NCBI RefSeq assembly: GCF_012913485.1
Contig: NZ_CP051774.1
Coordinates: 4,526,001-4,590,000 of the forward strand
DNA: 64,000 bases
Direction: 5' to 3'
DNA from: Luteolibacter luteus
GTDB taxonomy: Bacteria; Verrucomicrobiota; Verrucomicrobiia; Verrucomicrobiales; Akkermansiaceae
Positions 1 through 8,652 of this stretch are shown piece by piece. Position numbers and translations under genes: made by a program. Below the pieces are notes generated by a model, which did no database searches, had not been told where the DNA came from, and saw only the letters and a program-made list of their open reading frames with translations. The first letter of the stretch is position 1; each line of letters starts with the position of its first letter.

Positions 1-37
1 CGTAGTTGCCGTGGGTCTGGAGTTGAAGGTGATTCAT
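1..37 (-). CDS. Start of a further gene of the acyl-CoA operon (partial; possibly FadJ-type)
   Basis: An ATG on the minus strand at 37 opens a frame that runs off the window edge after twelve residues (MNHLQLQTHGNY). It lies 44 bp beyond the thiolase stop on the same strand, so it is probably co-transcribed. In many bacteria the gene next to a FadI-type thiolase encodes the FadJ-type enoyl-CoA hydratase/3-hydroxyacyl-CoA dehydrogenase. Twelve residues cannot prove that; the assignment rests on position only. Confidence 0.35.
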   Translation of the reverse strand, partial: MNHLQLQTHGNY

Positions 38-81
38 GGCCGGTCGGGACTGGAGGGGCGAAATGGAAGGAGTCATCGGGG

Positions 82-1338
82 TTAGCGTTCGAGCCAAAGT
101 GCCGCACCTTGGCCACCGCCGACGCAGAGGGAGGCGAGAGCGCGCTTGCCGCCGGTTTCGCGGAGTTGATGGAGTGCGGTAAGAACCAGACGGGCGCCTG
201 TGGCCCCGACCGGATGGCCCAGGGCGATGGCACCGCCGAGGCGGTTCAGTTTCTCATGCGGGATCTCGGTGGCTTGGAGTTCCTGTCCGCAGATCGAGGG
301 GTCTTTCAACGCGGCGAGCACGGCAAGCACTTGGGCTGCGAAAGCCTCGTTGATCTCGATCAAGTCCGCGTCATCCGGGGTAAGGCCGGTGATCTGGCGT
401 GCCTTTGCGATGGCATGCACGGGACCGAGTCCCATGCGTTTCGGATCGCAGCCAGTGTAAGCATAGCCGGTGAGCCGGCCGAGCGGTTCGATGCCGAGGC
501 GCTTCGCCGCGTCCTCGCTGCCGACGAGAAGCGCCACGGCTCCGTCGGTGATTTGGGAGCTATTGCCTGCGGTAACGCTGCCACCATGGGTGTCGAAGAT
601 CGGGCGGAGCTTCCCCAGCTTCTCCGGTGTGGAGTCCTGACGCACGCCATTGTCGAGATCCACGGACTTGCCCGACTGATGTACGGGGGCGATTTCCTCC
701 GCACGGCGATCGGTGGCGGCGAGCGCCTTGCGATGTGAGGCTGCGGCGAAGGCGTCCTGCTGCTCGCGGGTGATGTGGAATTCCCGGGCAAGAAGCTCCG
801 CGGTGTCGCCCATGATGAGCCCGCTGTAAGGATCGGTCAGGCCAAGTTGCAGTCCGACGCGTGGCTTGAGATCCGCCGGACGAAGTGTTGCGACAGCTCC
901 GACCTTCTGGCCGAACTCCTTGGCGCGGGAAAGGGCACCGAATTTGTTGGAAGCCGTGTGAGAATAAAACAATGGCACTTGGGACATGCTCTCAGCCCCG
1001 CCCACAAGGAAGAGGTCACCTTGCCCGGCCATCATGCGCTGATGGGCAGCGGTGATGGCTTCCATCCCGGAAGCGCAGTTCCGATGCACGGTCACGGCGG
1101 GCACTTTCTCCGGAACGCCGGAACGAAGGGCGATCACGCGGGCGATGTTCGCGGCTTCCGCCGGTTGGGCCACGCAGCCGATGATGACCTCGTCGATGAG
1201 GCCCGGATCAATGCCGGTGCGCAGCAGCAAGGCGCTGCAGGCGTGGCGTCCGAGGTCGTCTGCGCCGAGCTCGTCGAAATCGGTGCCCATCCGGGTGAAG
1301 GGTGTCCGGAGGCCGGCGATGATATGAAGATCTGCCAT
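82..1338 (-). CDS. Acetyl-CoA C-acyltransferase (thiolase, FadI/FadA type)
   Basis: A cytoplasmic thiolase of 418 residues, normal length for the family, cleaving 3-ketoacyl-CoA to acetyl-CoA and a shortened acyl-CoA. The nucleophile is Cys88 in HRNCASGMEAI. The C-terminal half carries the expected INEAFAAQ, the histidine motif in GGAIALGHPVGATGAR and the second catalytic cysteine in SLCVGGGQGAA. It starts 3 bp after the stop of the upstream acyl ligase, so the genes are almost certainly one transcript. Neighbours (lipase, acyl ligase) favour degradative beta-oxidation over acetoacetyl-CoA biosynthesis. FadI versus FadA subtype cannot be settled by eye. Confidence 0.93.
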   Translation of the reverse strand: MADLHIIAGLRTPFTRMGTDFDELGADDLGRHACSALLLRTGIDPGLIDEVIIGCVAQPAEAANIARVIALRSGVPEKVPAVTVHRNCASGMEAITAAHQRMMAGQGDLFLVGGAESMSQVPLFYSHTASNKFGALSRAKEFGQKVGAVATLRPADLKPRVGLQLGLTDPYSGLIMGDTAELLAREFHITREQQDAFAAASHRKALAATDRRAEEIAPVHQSGKSVDLDNGVRQDSTPEKLGKLRPIFDTHGGSVTAGNSSQITDGAVALLVGSEDAAKRLGIEPLGRLTGYAYTGCDPKRMGLGPVHAIAKARQITGLTPDDADLIEINEAFAAQVLAVLAALKDPSICGQELQATEIPHEKLNRLGGAIALGHPVGATGARLVLTALHQLRETGGKRALASLCVGGGQGAALWLER

Positions 1339-1341
1339 GTG

Positions 1342-2805
1342 TTAGTTATCGGTGGATGGCCGGTGATCGACCACCTTTTGTTCCTTTAATTCTTTTCCCA
1401 CGCCTTGCATGCGGCGGATCTCGTCCCACGTGTGGAAGAGGATCTCATTCGGTGCAAACTCCACCGCATTCCCGAAGCGGGAGGAAATCTTTTGTTTGAG
1501 ATCTTCCGGGTTGCCGCCGTTGATCGGCGTCGCGTGAACGAGGACGACGTCGCTTTCCAGCGGGTCATCGTTACGTTTCCGTAGCTCGATCTGCCAGGCA
1601 CCGAGTCCCTCGGTGTCATCCAGCAGGTTTTCCAGCGCATTGAAGTCGACCAGGGTGCCCTTGAGCTTGCCGATGTTCAGGCGGCGCATGTCGGAGACGC
1701 GGGAGATCTTTCCTAACAAACGCGGGCAGGTGCGCCCGCAATGAGGACAGGCCTCATAGGTGATCCCTCCATCGATGAGGTCGCCGGTGCGGTAGCGCAT
1801 CACCACGGTGCCGCGTGCATCCAGCGGGGTGCAGACGATCTCGCCGGGCTGCCCGTCCGGCACCCTTTCGCCCGTTTCGGGATTGATGATTTCGAGGAAA
1901 GTCATGTCCGGATAAACATGAAATCCGGAGGGTTCTTCACCATCCGGCGGCATGCATTCGGTCCACGCGACCTTGGCTTCGGTGAAACCATAGGTGGACA
2001 TGATGGATACGCCGGGAGATCCGATTTCCTCGCAGAGGGCGCGCAGTTTCCGGCGCATCCCGTTCGGCACTTTCTCGCCGCCGAGTACGATGCGCTTGAG
2101 ATTGGTCCACTGTTGCTTCTCCGCCGCCGCCTGTTGGAGGAGGTGATAGAGGAAGGTCGGCATCGCGATGATCGCGTCCGGCTGGATCTTCCCGATCAGG
2201 CGCAGGTTGCCATCAGTGCCCATGGTCTTTCCACCGCCGGTGGAAAGCATGAAGGTATTGAAGCCGGTGCCCGCGTGGTGGGCCAACCAGAAGGCGAGGT
2301 GCGGGGCGAAAGGGAAGGCATTGATGTGCCGCCAGGAGGGATCGGATTTGCAGAGCTCCATCATGCGGCGGCCGCCTTCCTCAAGATTCACAATGTCGTG
2401 TTTCGAATAGAGGAAGGGGACGGGTGCGGCGGAGCGGCCGGTGGTGCTGGTGAGAAGGATGGGGCGCAATTCTTCCTCCAGCATCGTCTTGGTGGCGGAG
2501 GGGCCATGGGTCAGCGCATAGCGGAGCGTGGACCACTGGTGCTTCAGGACGTGCTCATCCGGGATGATCACGAAGTCCCGCGGGTTTTCGATCAAGCGCT
2601 TCGAGGTGAAGGGCAGCTTTGCCAGATCGTCCGTGCCACGGATGTCGCCCGCTTCCATGCCGAGCTCCTTGAAGAGCTTCGAGTAGTAAGCGGTGAAAGG
2701 CACCACGCGATCCTTCAGGAAGTGCCTCAGCAGCACATCCTGGCGGTGGTGGAGTTCGTCACGCGACGTCGTGGCCCACCATGGGTTTGAAGGGCGCGAT
2801 TTCAT
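1342..2805 (-). CDS. PaaK-like AMP-forming acyl-CoA ligase
   Basis: An adenylate-forming ligase of about 487 residues related to phenylacetate-CoA ligase/acyl-protein synthetases, predicted to activate a carboxylic acid with ATP. Visible signs are a Ser/Thr/Gly-rich P-loop region (LLTSTTGRSAAPVPF), the core YGFTEAKVAWTE, YRTGDLIDGG and a CPHCGRTCPR cluster followed by LLGKISRVSDM, as in PaaK-type enzymes. The frame stays open further upstream inside the patatin gene. I chose ATG 2805, which overlaps the patatin end by 47 bp; an in-frame GTG just downstream of that stop is the alternative. Position between a lipase and a thiolase suggests a fatty acid substrate; the true substrate is not readable from sequence. 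Confidence 0.8.
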   Translation of the reverse strand: MKSRPSNPWWATTSRDELHHRQDVLLRHFLKDRVVPFTAYYSKLFKELGMEAGDIRGTDDLAKLPFTSKRLIENPRDFVIIPDEHVLKHQWSTLRYALTHGPSATKTMLEEELRPILLTSTTGRSAAPVPFLYSKHDIVNLEEGGRRMMELCKSDPSWRHINAFPFAPHLAFWLAHHAGTGFNTFMLSTGGGKTMGTDGNLRLIGKIQPDAIIAMPTFLYHLLQQAAAEKQQWTNLKRIVLGGEKVPNGMRRKLRALCEEIGSPGVSIMSTYGFTEAKVAWTECMPPDGEEPSGFHVYPDMTFLEIINPETGERVPDGQPGEIVCTPLDARGTVVMRYRTGDLIDGGITYEACPHCGRTCPRLLGKISRVSDMRRLNIGKLKGTLVDFNALENLLDDTEGLGAWQIELRKRNDDPLESDVVLVHATPINGGNPEDLKQKISSRFGNAVEFAPNEILFHTWDEIRRMQGVGKELKEQKVVDHRPSTDN

Positions 2806-3766
2806 GGGTCTTGGAATTGGGTTCGAGCAGGGCGCGGATTTCGTCCAGTTGCTCGGTTGCCACCTTGCGCCCCGCATCGATGAACCGGCGGAAGCCGGAG
2901 TAGTCATGCCACGGGGCGAAGAAATGTTCCGGTCGCAGGCAAACATCCGCCTTCTTGCAAGATTCGTGGGCCAAGCGGATCTGCGCGGCGCGGATGCTCT
3001 GACGGAAGGTGTCGATCATGTTTCCGCGGGCGAGCAGGTTCAGGTTGCCATTGATCGCGGTGCCGAGGCGCCGGTACCAACTCGGGGGGATGTCCTCCTC
3101 CGTCAGGCAGCGTCCTTCATCGACATCGGCAAAGGTGGGCACCACCGAAACCGCGATCACCCGATCGACATCCGTGAACTTGTGCAAGGCACCGACCGGA
3201 ACCGGATCTATGACGCCACCATCGACACAACGGTGGCCATTGATCAGCACCGGCGCGATGATGCCGGGCATCGCACAGGAAGCATGGACCGCATCGGCGA
3301 TCCTGCCGTGGCGGAAAACCATGCGCTCCTTCGAATCGATATCGACAGCTACCACGAGGACACGGCGTTCGAGGTCTTCGAACTTGATGTCGCCCAAGGA
3401 GCGTTCGAGGTGAGCCCGCGCCTTCAGTCCGCGGAAAAGGCCTTTCATGGGCGGGATCATGGGATCGGCCAAGCGCCACAATTGCCTGCGGTCATGCATC
3501 TCTGCGGCGAGGTTTTCCAAGTCCTTCCCGGAGAACCCGGCAGCCCACAGCGCGCCGATGTAAGCACCCATGCTGGAGCCGGCGATGGAGTGGATCTCAA
3601 TGCCATTTTCCTCGAGGACCTGCAGCACTCCAACGTGGGCGAGGCCACGTGCGCCGCCGGAAGAGAGGGCTAACCCGAGCTTCGGCAAAGGAGCGTCATC
3701 AAGCGGCCTTTCCCGTCGCTCGGGACGAGGGTCGGCGCGGAAGAATCGCAGGATTTTGCCAAGCAT
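2759..3766 (-). CDS. Patatin-like phospholipase (RssA/NTE family)
   Basis: A Ser-Asp dyad acyl hydrolase of 335 residues from the start chosen here. The oxyanion-hole loop is SSGGARG (about 35-41), the nucleophile elbow GSSMG gives Ser65, and the DGG motif gives Asp182. No signal peptide is evident, so it probably acts at the cytoplasmic membrane face on lipid acyl esters. The start is ATG 3766 (MLGKILRFF), with a GAAAGGA element about 12 bp upstream; a longer 353-residue frame from 3820 is less likely. It is first in an operon with an acyl ligase and a thiolase, so released fatty acids could be activated and oxidised by its neighbours (inference). Confidence 0.88.
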   Translation of the reverse strand: MLGKILRFFRADPRPERRERPLDDAPLPKLGLALSSGGARGLAHVGVLQVLEENGIEIHSIAGSSMGAYIGALWAAGFSGKDLENLAAEMHDRRQLWRLADPMIPPMKGLFRGLKARAHLERSLGDIKFEDLERRVLVVAVDIDSKERMVFRHGRIADAVHASCAMPGIIAPVLINGHRCVDGGVIDPVPVGALHKFTDVDRVIAVSVVPTFADVDEGRCLTEEDIPPSWYRRLGTAINGNLNLLARGNMIDTFRQSIRAAQIRLAHESCKKADVCLRPEHFFAPWHDYSGFRRFIDAGRKVATEQLDEIRALLEPNSKTHEIAPFKPMVGHDVA

Positions 3767-4129
3767 GGGCGAGGGTCCTTTCTGGTTCCGGTGAACGGAT
3801 CTTTTCGATCCACCTAACAATAGGACAGCCCCGGGAAGATTTCAAATCAACTCCGACGCACAGAGTGTTTGAAAGGGAAGAAATGTGGAGGCACCCCTCA
3901 TTTCCAATGGAGACGAGGGTGTGGGAAGCGGAGAAATTCCTCGCGGAGCGGGCTGGAGAGGGCGCCTGTTCCGCCTGTTAAAACAGGGAAAATAACAGGC
4001 GATCCGGCGGGAACTGCGGAGGTGAACGAAGGCATGGGAGCGGGGAAGAGAAGAATGAGGGCATGACCAAAGTCTGCCGGAATCGTGGCGATTTCTGAAC
4101 CTTTCCCAGTGGTCCCCTCCGGACTTCTG
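3767..4129. other. Intergenic region with a dispersed palindromic repeat
   Basis: The 363 bp between the divergently read ends of the lipid operon (its 5' side) and the 3' end of the next minus-strand gene hold no convincing coding frame. They contain the promoter side of the patatin operon and repeat copy 1 at 3964-4000. Open frames here lack family motifs or a credible start. Confidence 0.6.
3964..4000 (+). repeat. Nested palindromic intergenic repeat, copy 1
   Basis: A 37 bp unit with outer arms GCCTGTT (3964-3970) and AACAGGC (3994-4000) and inner arms CCTGTT (3974-3979) and AACAGG (3982-3987). RNA could form a two-step stem-loop. It matches the copy at 55907 at 34 of 37 positions, and the first 20 bases nearly match the copy at 33110 read on the other strand. 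Confidence 0.75.
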
Positions 4130-4684
4130 TCACTTCGCCCCCTCGTGAGCTTCCGTTTCTCCGTCCTTCCGGGAAATCCGGTCGAGAAAAGGGTAGTCCA
4201 TGTTCAACAGGGGATAACCGGCATGGCGGATGGCAGGCTCCGTCGAAGCGAAGTCTGCGAGTATCCGGGCATCCGCATCCCAACCGTCGCGAACAAAGAG
4301 CTTGGCCCCGGACATCTGGTATTCTCCCATCTCCACGTTGCCGAAGCCCGAAACCCGCCAATCGGAATCCAACACCACGATGAAATGGTGGCCCCGTGCC
4401 GGTGGTGTGAGTTGGTCCGGCGGGCTGGACCTCAGAAAGAGGGCGTAGGCGATGGTGTAGTTTTTGCCCGCGCGGGTGACCGTCCCGAGAAACTTTGCCG
4501 AGCCCAGATGGTAGGTGTTATTTTCTCCCTGCGGTTTTCGAGAGGTCAATCGGTCGATCCCGGAGTTCTCCAGAGCGGAGACAATCTTGAGAAGGACCTT
4601 GGGCTCGGTTTGATAGTCCCCTGGCTCGCCAGCCATGCAGGCGAACGGAAGTATCAAGGCAGCAAGGGGGAGAAGGGGATTCAT
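4130..4684 (-). CDS. Secreted protein of unknown function
   Basis: A 184-residue protein beginning MNPLLPLAALILPFACMAG, a short hydrophobic signal sequence with a plausible signal peptidase I site after CMAG. The mature part is mixed alpha/beta in character with no catalytic motif I recognise; a central stretch (GHHFIVVLDSDWRVSGFG) reads like a beta-sheet core. It lies 68 bp downstream of kup on the same strand and may be transcribed with it. ATG 4684 is the only sensible start because it carries the signal peptide. Real gene likely; function unknown. Confidence 0.7.
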   Translation of the reverse strand: MNPLLPLAALILPFACMAGEPGDYQTEPKVLLKIVSALENSGIDRLTSRKPQGENNTYHLGSAKFLGTVTRAGKNYTIAYALFLRSSPPDQLTPPARGHHFIVVLDSDWRVSGFGNVEMGEYQMSGAKLFVRDGWDADARILADFASTEPAIRHAGYPLLNMDYPFLDRISRKDGETEAHEGAK

Positions 4685-4752
4685 GAGCGCAATGCCACTT
4701 GGCCTGAAGTTTTCCTCTACAGGCTGGGGCGGCGATTTCGATCAAGGTGCCG

Positions 4753-6657
4753 CTACAAGGTGATCTGCGCGCCCAGTTCCACCACGCGCCCGGGGGGGAG
4801 ACGGAAATAGGCCGTCGCCGGAGATGCGTTGCGCGCCATGATTGCGAACAAGGCGAGGCGGATGCGGTCGAGGGCGCTGGCGTTTTTACCGACACCGTAG
4901 GTTTCTCGACCGAGGAAGAAGGTGGCCTTTCCGGGGTGGAAGCGGACTGCTTCGGGGAGGCGCTTCTTCAAGGCCTCGGGAACATCGGGGGTGTCCGCGA
5001 AACCGAAGTTCAGATCCACGCGATGGACGCCTTGGCCGAGATCGACGTGCTTCGCGCAGGCGTCTTCCTCGACGTAGGGTTGGTCGAGGGTGGCGACGTG
5101 GAGGAGCACCACTTTTTCGTGGAGCACCTGGTTGTGCTTCAGGTTGTGGAGCAGGGCGGTCGGCACGGTGTCGCCGCGGCCGCTCATGTAGACGGCGGTG
5201 CCGGAGACTCGGTGGATGCTGCCGCGTTTCAGGTCGCTCAGCAGGGCGTCGACCGGCAGGGCCTCGCGGGAAAGGCGGGCGTAGAGGCGGGCGCGGCCCC
5301 AGAGCCACGTGACCATGATGGACATGGCGATGCCGGCGACGACGAGCGGCAGCCAGCCGCCGTGGATGATCTTCAGCGAATTCGCGGCGAGGAACGGGAG
5401 TTCGAGGATCAGGAAGAGACCCGTGACCACGCCGGCTTTCTTCCCGGACCAACCCCAAGCCGTGCGTGCGGCGGAGTAGAAGAGGAAGGAGGTGATGACC
5501 ATGGTCAGCACGATGGCGATGCCGTAGGCGCCAGCCAATGCGGCAGAGCTCTTGAAGGTGGCGACCAGGACGATACAGGCCACCATCAGGAAGCGGTTGA
5601 TCGAAGGGACGTAGACCTGACCGACGGAATGCTCCGAGGTGTGGCGGATGCGGACGCGCGGGAGGCAGCCGAGCTGGACCGCCTGGGTGGTGAGGGAGAA
5701 GGCGCCGGAAATGAGGGCCTGGCTGGCGATGGCCGCGGAGGCCGTGGCGAGAATGGTGAGCGGCACGCGCATCATGTCCGGCGCGAGCAGGAAGAAAGGC
5801 GCGCGGAGCGCGCTGGGATCGTAGCTGAGAAGTGCGGCCTGGCCGAGGTAGTTCAGCACCAGGCCCGGCAGGGCGACGGTGAACCAGCCGACCCGGATCG
5901 GCCGGGTGCCGAAGTGGCCGAGGTCCGCGTAGAGCGCCTCACCCCCGGTGACGGCGAGGAAGACGGCCGCCAGCAGCGGGAAGGCGTGGTGCCATTCACG
6001 GACCAGGAAAGTGATGCCCGCGGTAGGGGAGAGGGCGGTGAGGACCTCCGGGTGGGCGATGATCGAACGGATGCCGAGGAGGCCCAAGGTCGTGAACCAC
6101 AGGAGAACGATCGGGCCGAAAAGGATGCCGACTTTGCCCGTGCCATGCCGCTGGATGGCAAACATGCCGATCAGGATCAGGATCGCGATCGGAACAACGT
6201 ATTGGCTGAGATTCGGGGAGACGACGGAAAGGCCCTCCACCGCGGAGAGCACGGAGATGGAGGGGGTGATCATCCCGTCCGCGTAGATCAGCGAGGAGCC
6301 GGCCAGGCCGAGAAGGAGGACGGATTTCGGATCGCGGCCGCCGAGGCGGCGGGCTCCGGAGCGGATGAGTGCAGAAAGGGCGAGGATGCCGCCCTCGCCC
6401 TTGTTATCCAGCCTGAGGATGATCAGGACATATTTGACCGAAACAACCAGGATCAGTGCCCAGACGATGAGGGAGGCCGCGCCGACCAGATTCGTGGCTG
6501 TCAGGGGCGTCGGGTCGATGCCGTGGGGCGCGAAGCACTCGCGGAACGAGTAAAGCGGGCTGGTGCCGATATCGCCGAAAACAATTCCGAGGGCCGCGAG
6601 GGTGGCGGCTGCGAGTTTTGGTTGGCGGCCGGAATGGCCGTCGGAAGAATTGTTCAT
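4753..6657 (-). CDS. kup: Low-affinity potassium transporter Kup
   Basis: A KUP/HAK/KT-family K+:H+ symporter in the inner membrane, 634 residues as usual for bacterial Kup. The hallmark GDIGTSPLYSF is near residue 30 in the first membrane segment, followed by about twelve hydrophobic helices to around residue 450 and a cytoplasmic C-terminal domain with VYMSGRGDTVPTALLHNLKHN. ATG 6657 gives a normal N-terminus. It is divergent from gpmI across a 224 bp gap. With the kdp operon at 33.3-41.7 kb, the organism has both constitutive low-affinity and inducible high-affinity potassium uptake within one window. Confidence 0.95.
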   Translation of the reverse strand: MNNSSDGHSGRQPKLAAATLAALGIVFGDIGTSPLYSFRECFAPHGIDPTPLTATNLVGAASLIVWALILVVSVKYVLIILRLDNKGEGGILALSALIRSGARRLGGRDPKSVLLLGLAGSSLIYADGMITPSISVLSAVEGLSVVSPNLSQYVVPIAILILIGMFAIQRHGTGKVGILFGPIVLLWFTTLGLLGIRSIIAHPEVLTALSPTAGITFLVREWHHAFPLLAAVFLAVTGGEALYADLGHFGTRPIRVGWFTVALPGLVLNYLGQAALLSYDPSALRAPFFLLAPDMMRVPLTILATASAAIASQALISGAFSLTTQAVQLGCLPRVRIRHTSEHSVGQVYVPSINRFLMVACIVLVATFKSSAALAGAYGIAIVLTMVITSFLFYSAARTAWGWSGKKAGVVTGLFLILELPFLAANSLKIIHGGWLPLVVAGIAMSIMVTWLWGRARLYARLSREALPVDALLSDLKRGSIHRVSGTAVYMSGRGDTVPTALLHNLKHNQVLHEKVVLLHVATLDQPYVEEDACAKHVDLGQGVHRVDLNFGFADTPDVPEALKKRLPEAVRFHPGKATFFLGRETYGVGKNASALDRIRLALFAIMARNASPATAYFRLPPGRVVELGAQITL

Positions 6658-6881
6658 GATCGCGGAACGGATCGTCCGCGCCGCTTTCCAAGCACTCTCC
6701 GGACCGGCTGGCCAGCGAAAAGCCCGGCCGGGGAAGCGCCGAAAAAGCTTGAAATCCCGCTAGAACCGCAACTGCGGGGCCTGGCGATTCAAACGTTGCA
6801 AGGCGGGTGACGCGAACGTCAGTGACATCCAGCGAATCCCCGCTGGACGCAGGCGGCACAGGTCGTTAAACGCGGCGCGTC

Positions 6882-8423
6882 ATGGCCAAGAAACCGGTGG
6901 TGCTCATCATTCGCGACGGCTGGGGTGTGAATCCCGGGGGAAAGAAGACGGCGAAAAAGGACGGAAACGCGACCTTGCTCGCCAAGACTCCTTTTCACGA
7001 CGTGATGCTGGAGCAGTATCCGAAGGGCTTTCTCAGCGCCTCCGGCCTCGATGTGGGGCTGCCAGCCGGCCAGATGGGGAACTCCGAAGTGGGTCACCTG
7101 AACCTGGGCGCGGGGCGGATCGTGTATCAGGACCTCACCCGCATCAACAAGGCGATCGAGGACGGAACCCTGGCCAAGAACAAGATCTTCAAGAAGGCCC
7201 TCGCCGCGGCGAAGGGCAAGCGCCTGCACTTCATCGGCCTGCTTTCCGATGGCGGCGTGCACTCCCACCAGGATCACCTCTGCGCGATGGTCCGCTTCGC
7301 GAAGGAAGCCGGTGTGGATGACATCATGGTCCACGCCATCACCGATGGTCGCGATACCTCCCCGACCGGCGGGGCTGCCTACGTTTCGAAGGTGGAGGAC
7401 GAGATCGCCAAATACGGCGCCCGCATCGCCACCGTGACCGGCCGCTACTACGCGATGGACCGCGACAAGCGCTGGGAACGCACCAAGCTGGCTTGGGACG
7501 CGATCGTCCACGGCATCGGCGAGCCGATGAACGTGCTGGCCTCCGAGGCCATCGCCGAGAAATACGCGCAGGACAAGACCGACGAGTTCCTGCTGCCGAT
7601 GGTTTTCGAGACGCCGGGCAAGAAGCTGATGCGCGACGGCGACGTGGTGATCTTCTTCAACTTCCGCGCCGACCGCGTGCGCCAGCTCTCCGAAGCCTTC
7701 CTCACCGAAGGGACCTTCAAGGCTTTCAAGGCCGGCCGCCGTCCGAAGATCAGCTACGTGACCCTGACGCAGTACGACGCGAACTATAAGTGCGACGTGA
7801 TTTTCGGTCCCGACAAGCTGAAGATGGGCTTGGGCGAAACCGTGGCGAAGGCGGGCAAGACGCAGATGCGCATCGCGGAGACGGAGAAGTATCCGCACGT
7901 GACCTATTTCTTCAACGGCGGCATCGAGAAGCCGAACAAGGGCGAGGACCGCGCGATCGTTCCTTCGCCGAAGGACGTGGCGACCTACGACCTGAAGCCG
8001 GAGATGAGCGCCCAGCAGGTGACGGATACTGTCGTCAACGGCCTGAAAAATTACGACTTGGTGATCCTTAACTTCGCGAACCCTGACATGGTCGGTCACA
8101 CCGGCGTGGTGGAAGCCGCGATCAAGGCCTGCGAAACCATCGATGCCGACGTGAAAGCCGTGGTGGATGAGACGTTGCGTCTCGGCGGCAAGCTGCTCAT
8201 CACGGCTGACCACGGGAACTGCGAGTACATGATCAATCCCGATGGCTCGCCGCACACCGCGCACACCACGAACCTGGTGCACTTGATCTACGTGGCGGCA
8301 GATGCCGACAAGTACGAGGTGAAAGATGGTATCCTCGCCGACGTGGCTCCGACGCTTCTCGACATGCTCGGTCTCGAGCAGCCGAAGGAGATGACCGGGC
8401 ACACGCTGCTGGTGAAGAAGTAA
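6882..8423 (+). CDS. gpmI: 2,3-bisphosphoglycerate-independent phosphoglycerate mutase
   Basis: A cytoplasmic glycolytic/gluconeogenic enzyme interconverting 3- and 2-phosphoglycerate, 513 residues, standard length. Asp12 in IRDGWG begins the metal site and the phosphorylated serine is Ser68 in GQMGNSEVGHLNLGAGR. The C-terminal metal motif is TADHGNCEYM followed by PHTAHT. It belongs to the alkaline phosphatase superfamily with the inserted phosphotransferase domain. Start ATG 6882 gives the canonical MAKKPVVLIIRDGWG. It is a single-gene unit between divergent kup and the convergent caspase operon. Confidence 0.96.
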   Translation: MAKKPVVLIIRDGWGVNPGGKKTAKKDGNATLLAKTPFHDVMLEQYPKGFLSASGLDVGLPAGQMGNSEVGHLNLGAGRIVYQDLTRINKAIEDGTLAKNKIFKKALAAAKGKRLHFIGLLSDGGVHSHQDHLCAMVRFAKEAGVDDIMVHAITDGRDTSPTGGAAYVSKVEDEIAKYGARIATVTGRYYAMDRDKRWERTKLAWDAIVHGIGEPMNVLASEAIAEKYAQDKTDEFLLPMVFETPGKKLMRDGDVVIFFNFRADRVRQLSEAFLTEGTFKAFKAGRRPKISYVTLTQYDANYKCDVIFGPDKLKMGLGETVAKAGKTQMRIAETEKYPHVTYFFNGGIEKPNKGEDRAIVPSPKDVATYDLKPEMSAQQVTDTVVNGLKNYDLVILNFANPDMVGHTGVVEAAIKACETIDADVKAVVDETLRLGGKLLITADHGNCEYMINPDGSPHTAHTTNLVHLIYVAADADKYEVKDGILADVAPTLLDMLGLEQPKEMTGHTLLVKK

Positions 8424-8491
8424 CGGCGACGGTAGCGAAGCCGGCCCGGCCCGCCGGGAGCCAATCGGAAAGCATGTTCGCAAGAGGGTAG

Positions 8492-8513
8492 GGACAAGCG
8501 CCCCCGTTTGTCC
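8492..8513. other. GC-rich hairpin downstream of gpmI
   Basis: GGACAAGCG (8492-8500) and CGTTTGTCC (8505-8513) form a 9 bp stem with one G-T pair around a CCCC loop, between the convergent gpmI and caspase genes. There is no T-run after it on either strand, so it is either an untypical terminator or a repeat element. I saw no second copy in this window. Confidence 0.4.
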
Positions 8514-8652
8514 GTGAACTAGGAGCAAATCCTGCTGCCTCAAGAGGTCGGCAGAGCATGAATCGTAAGTCTTGGACCTCAGGAATCCCTCGCGCTCTCC
8601 CGGACTCGTGTGGTTCCGTGATGGCTAGCGGTCGATCGGTCGGCAGATCCTC

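Noticed and set aside
4747..6810. 687-codon plus-strand frame antisense to kup
   Set aside because: Composition is extreme (Asp/Gly/Glu/Arg) and kup is unmistakable on the other strand.
6819..8543. 574-codon minus-strand frame antisense to gpmI
   Set aside because: gpmI has all catalytic motifs; the antisense product has none.
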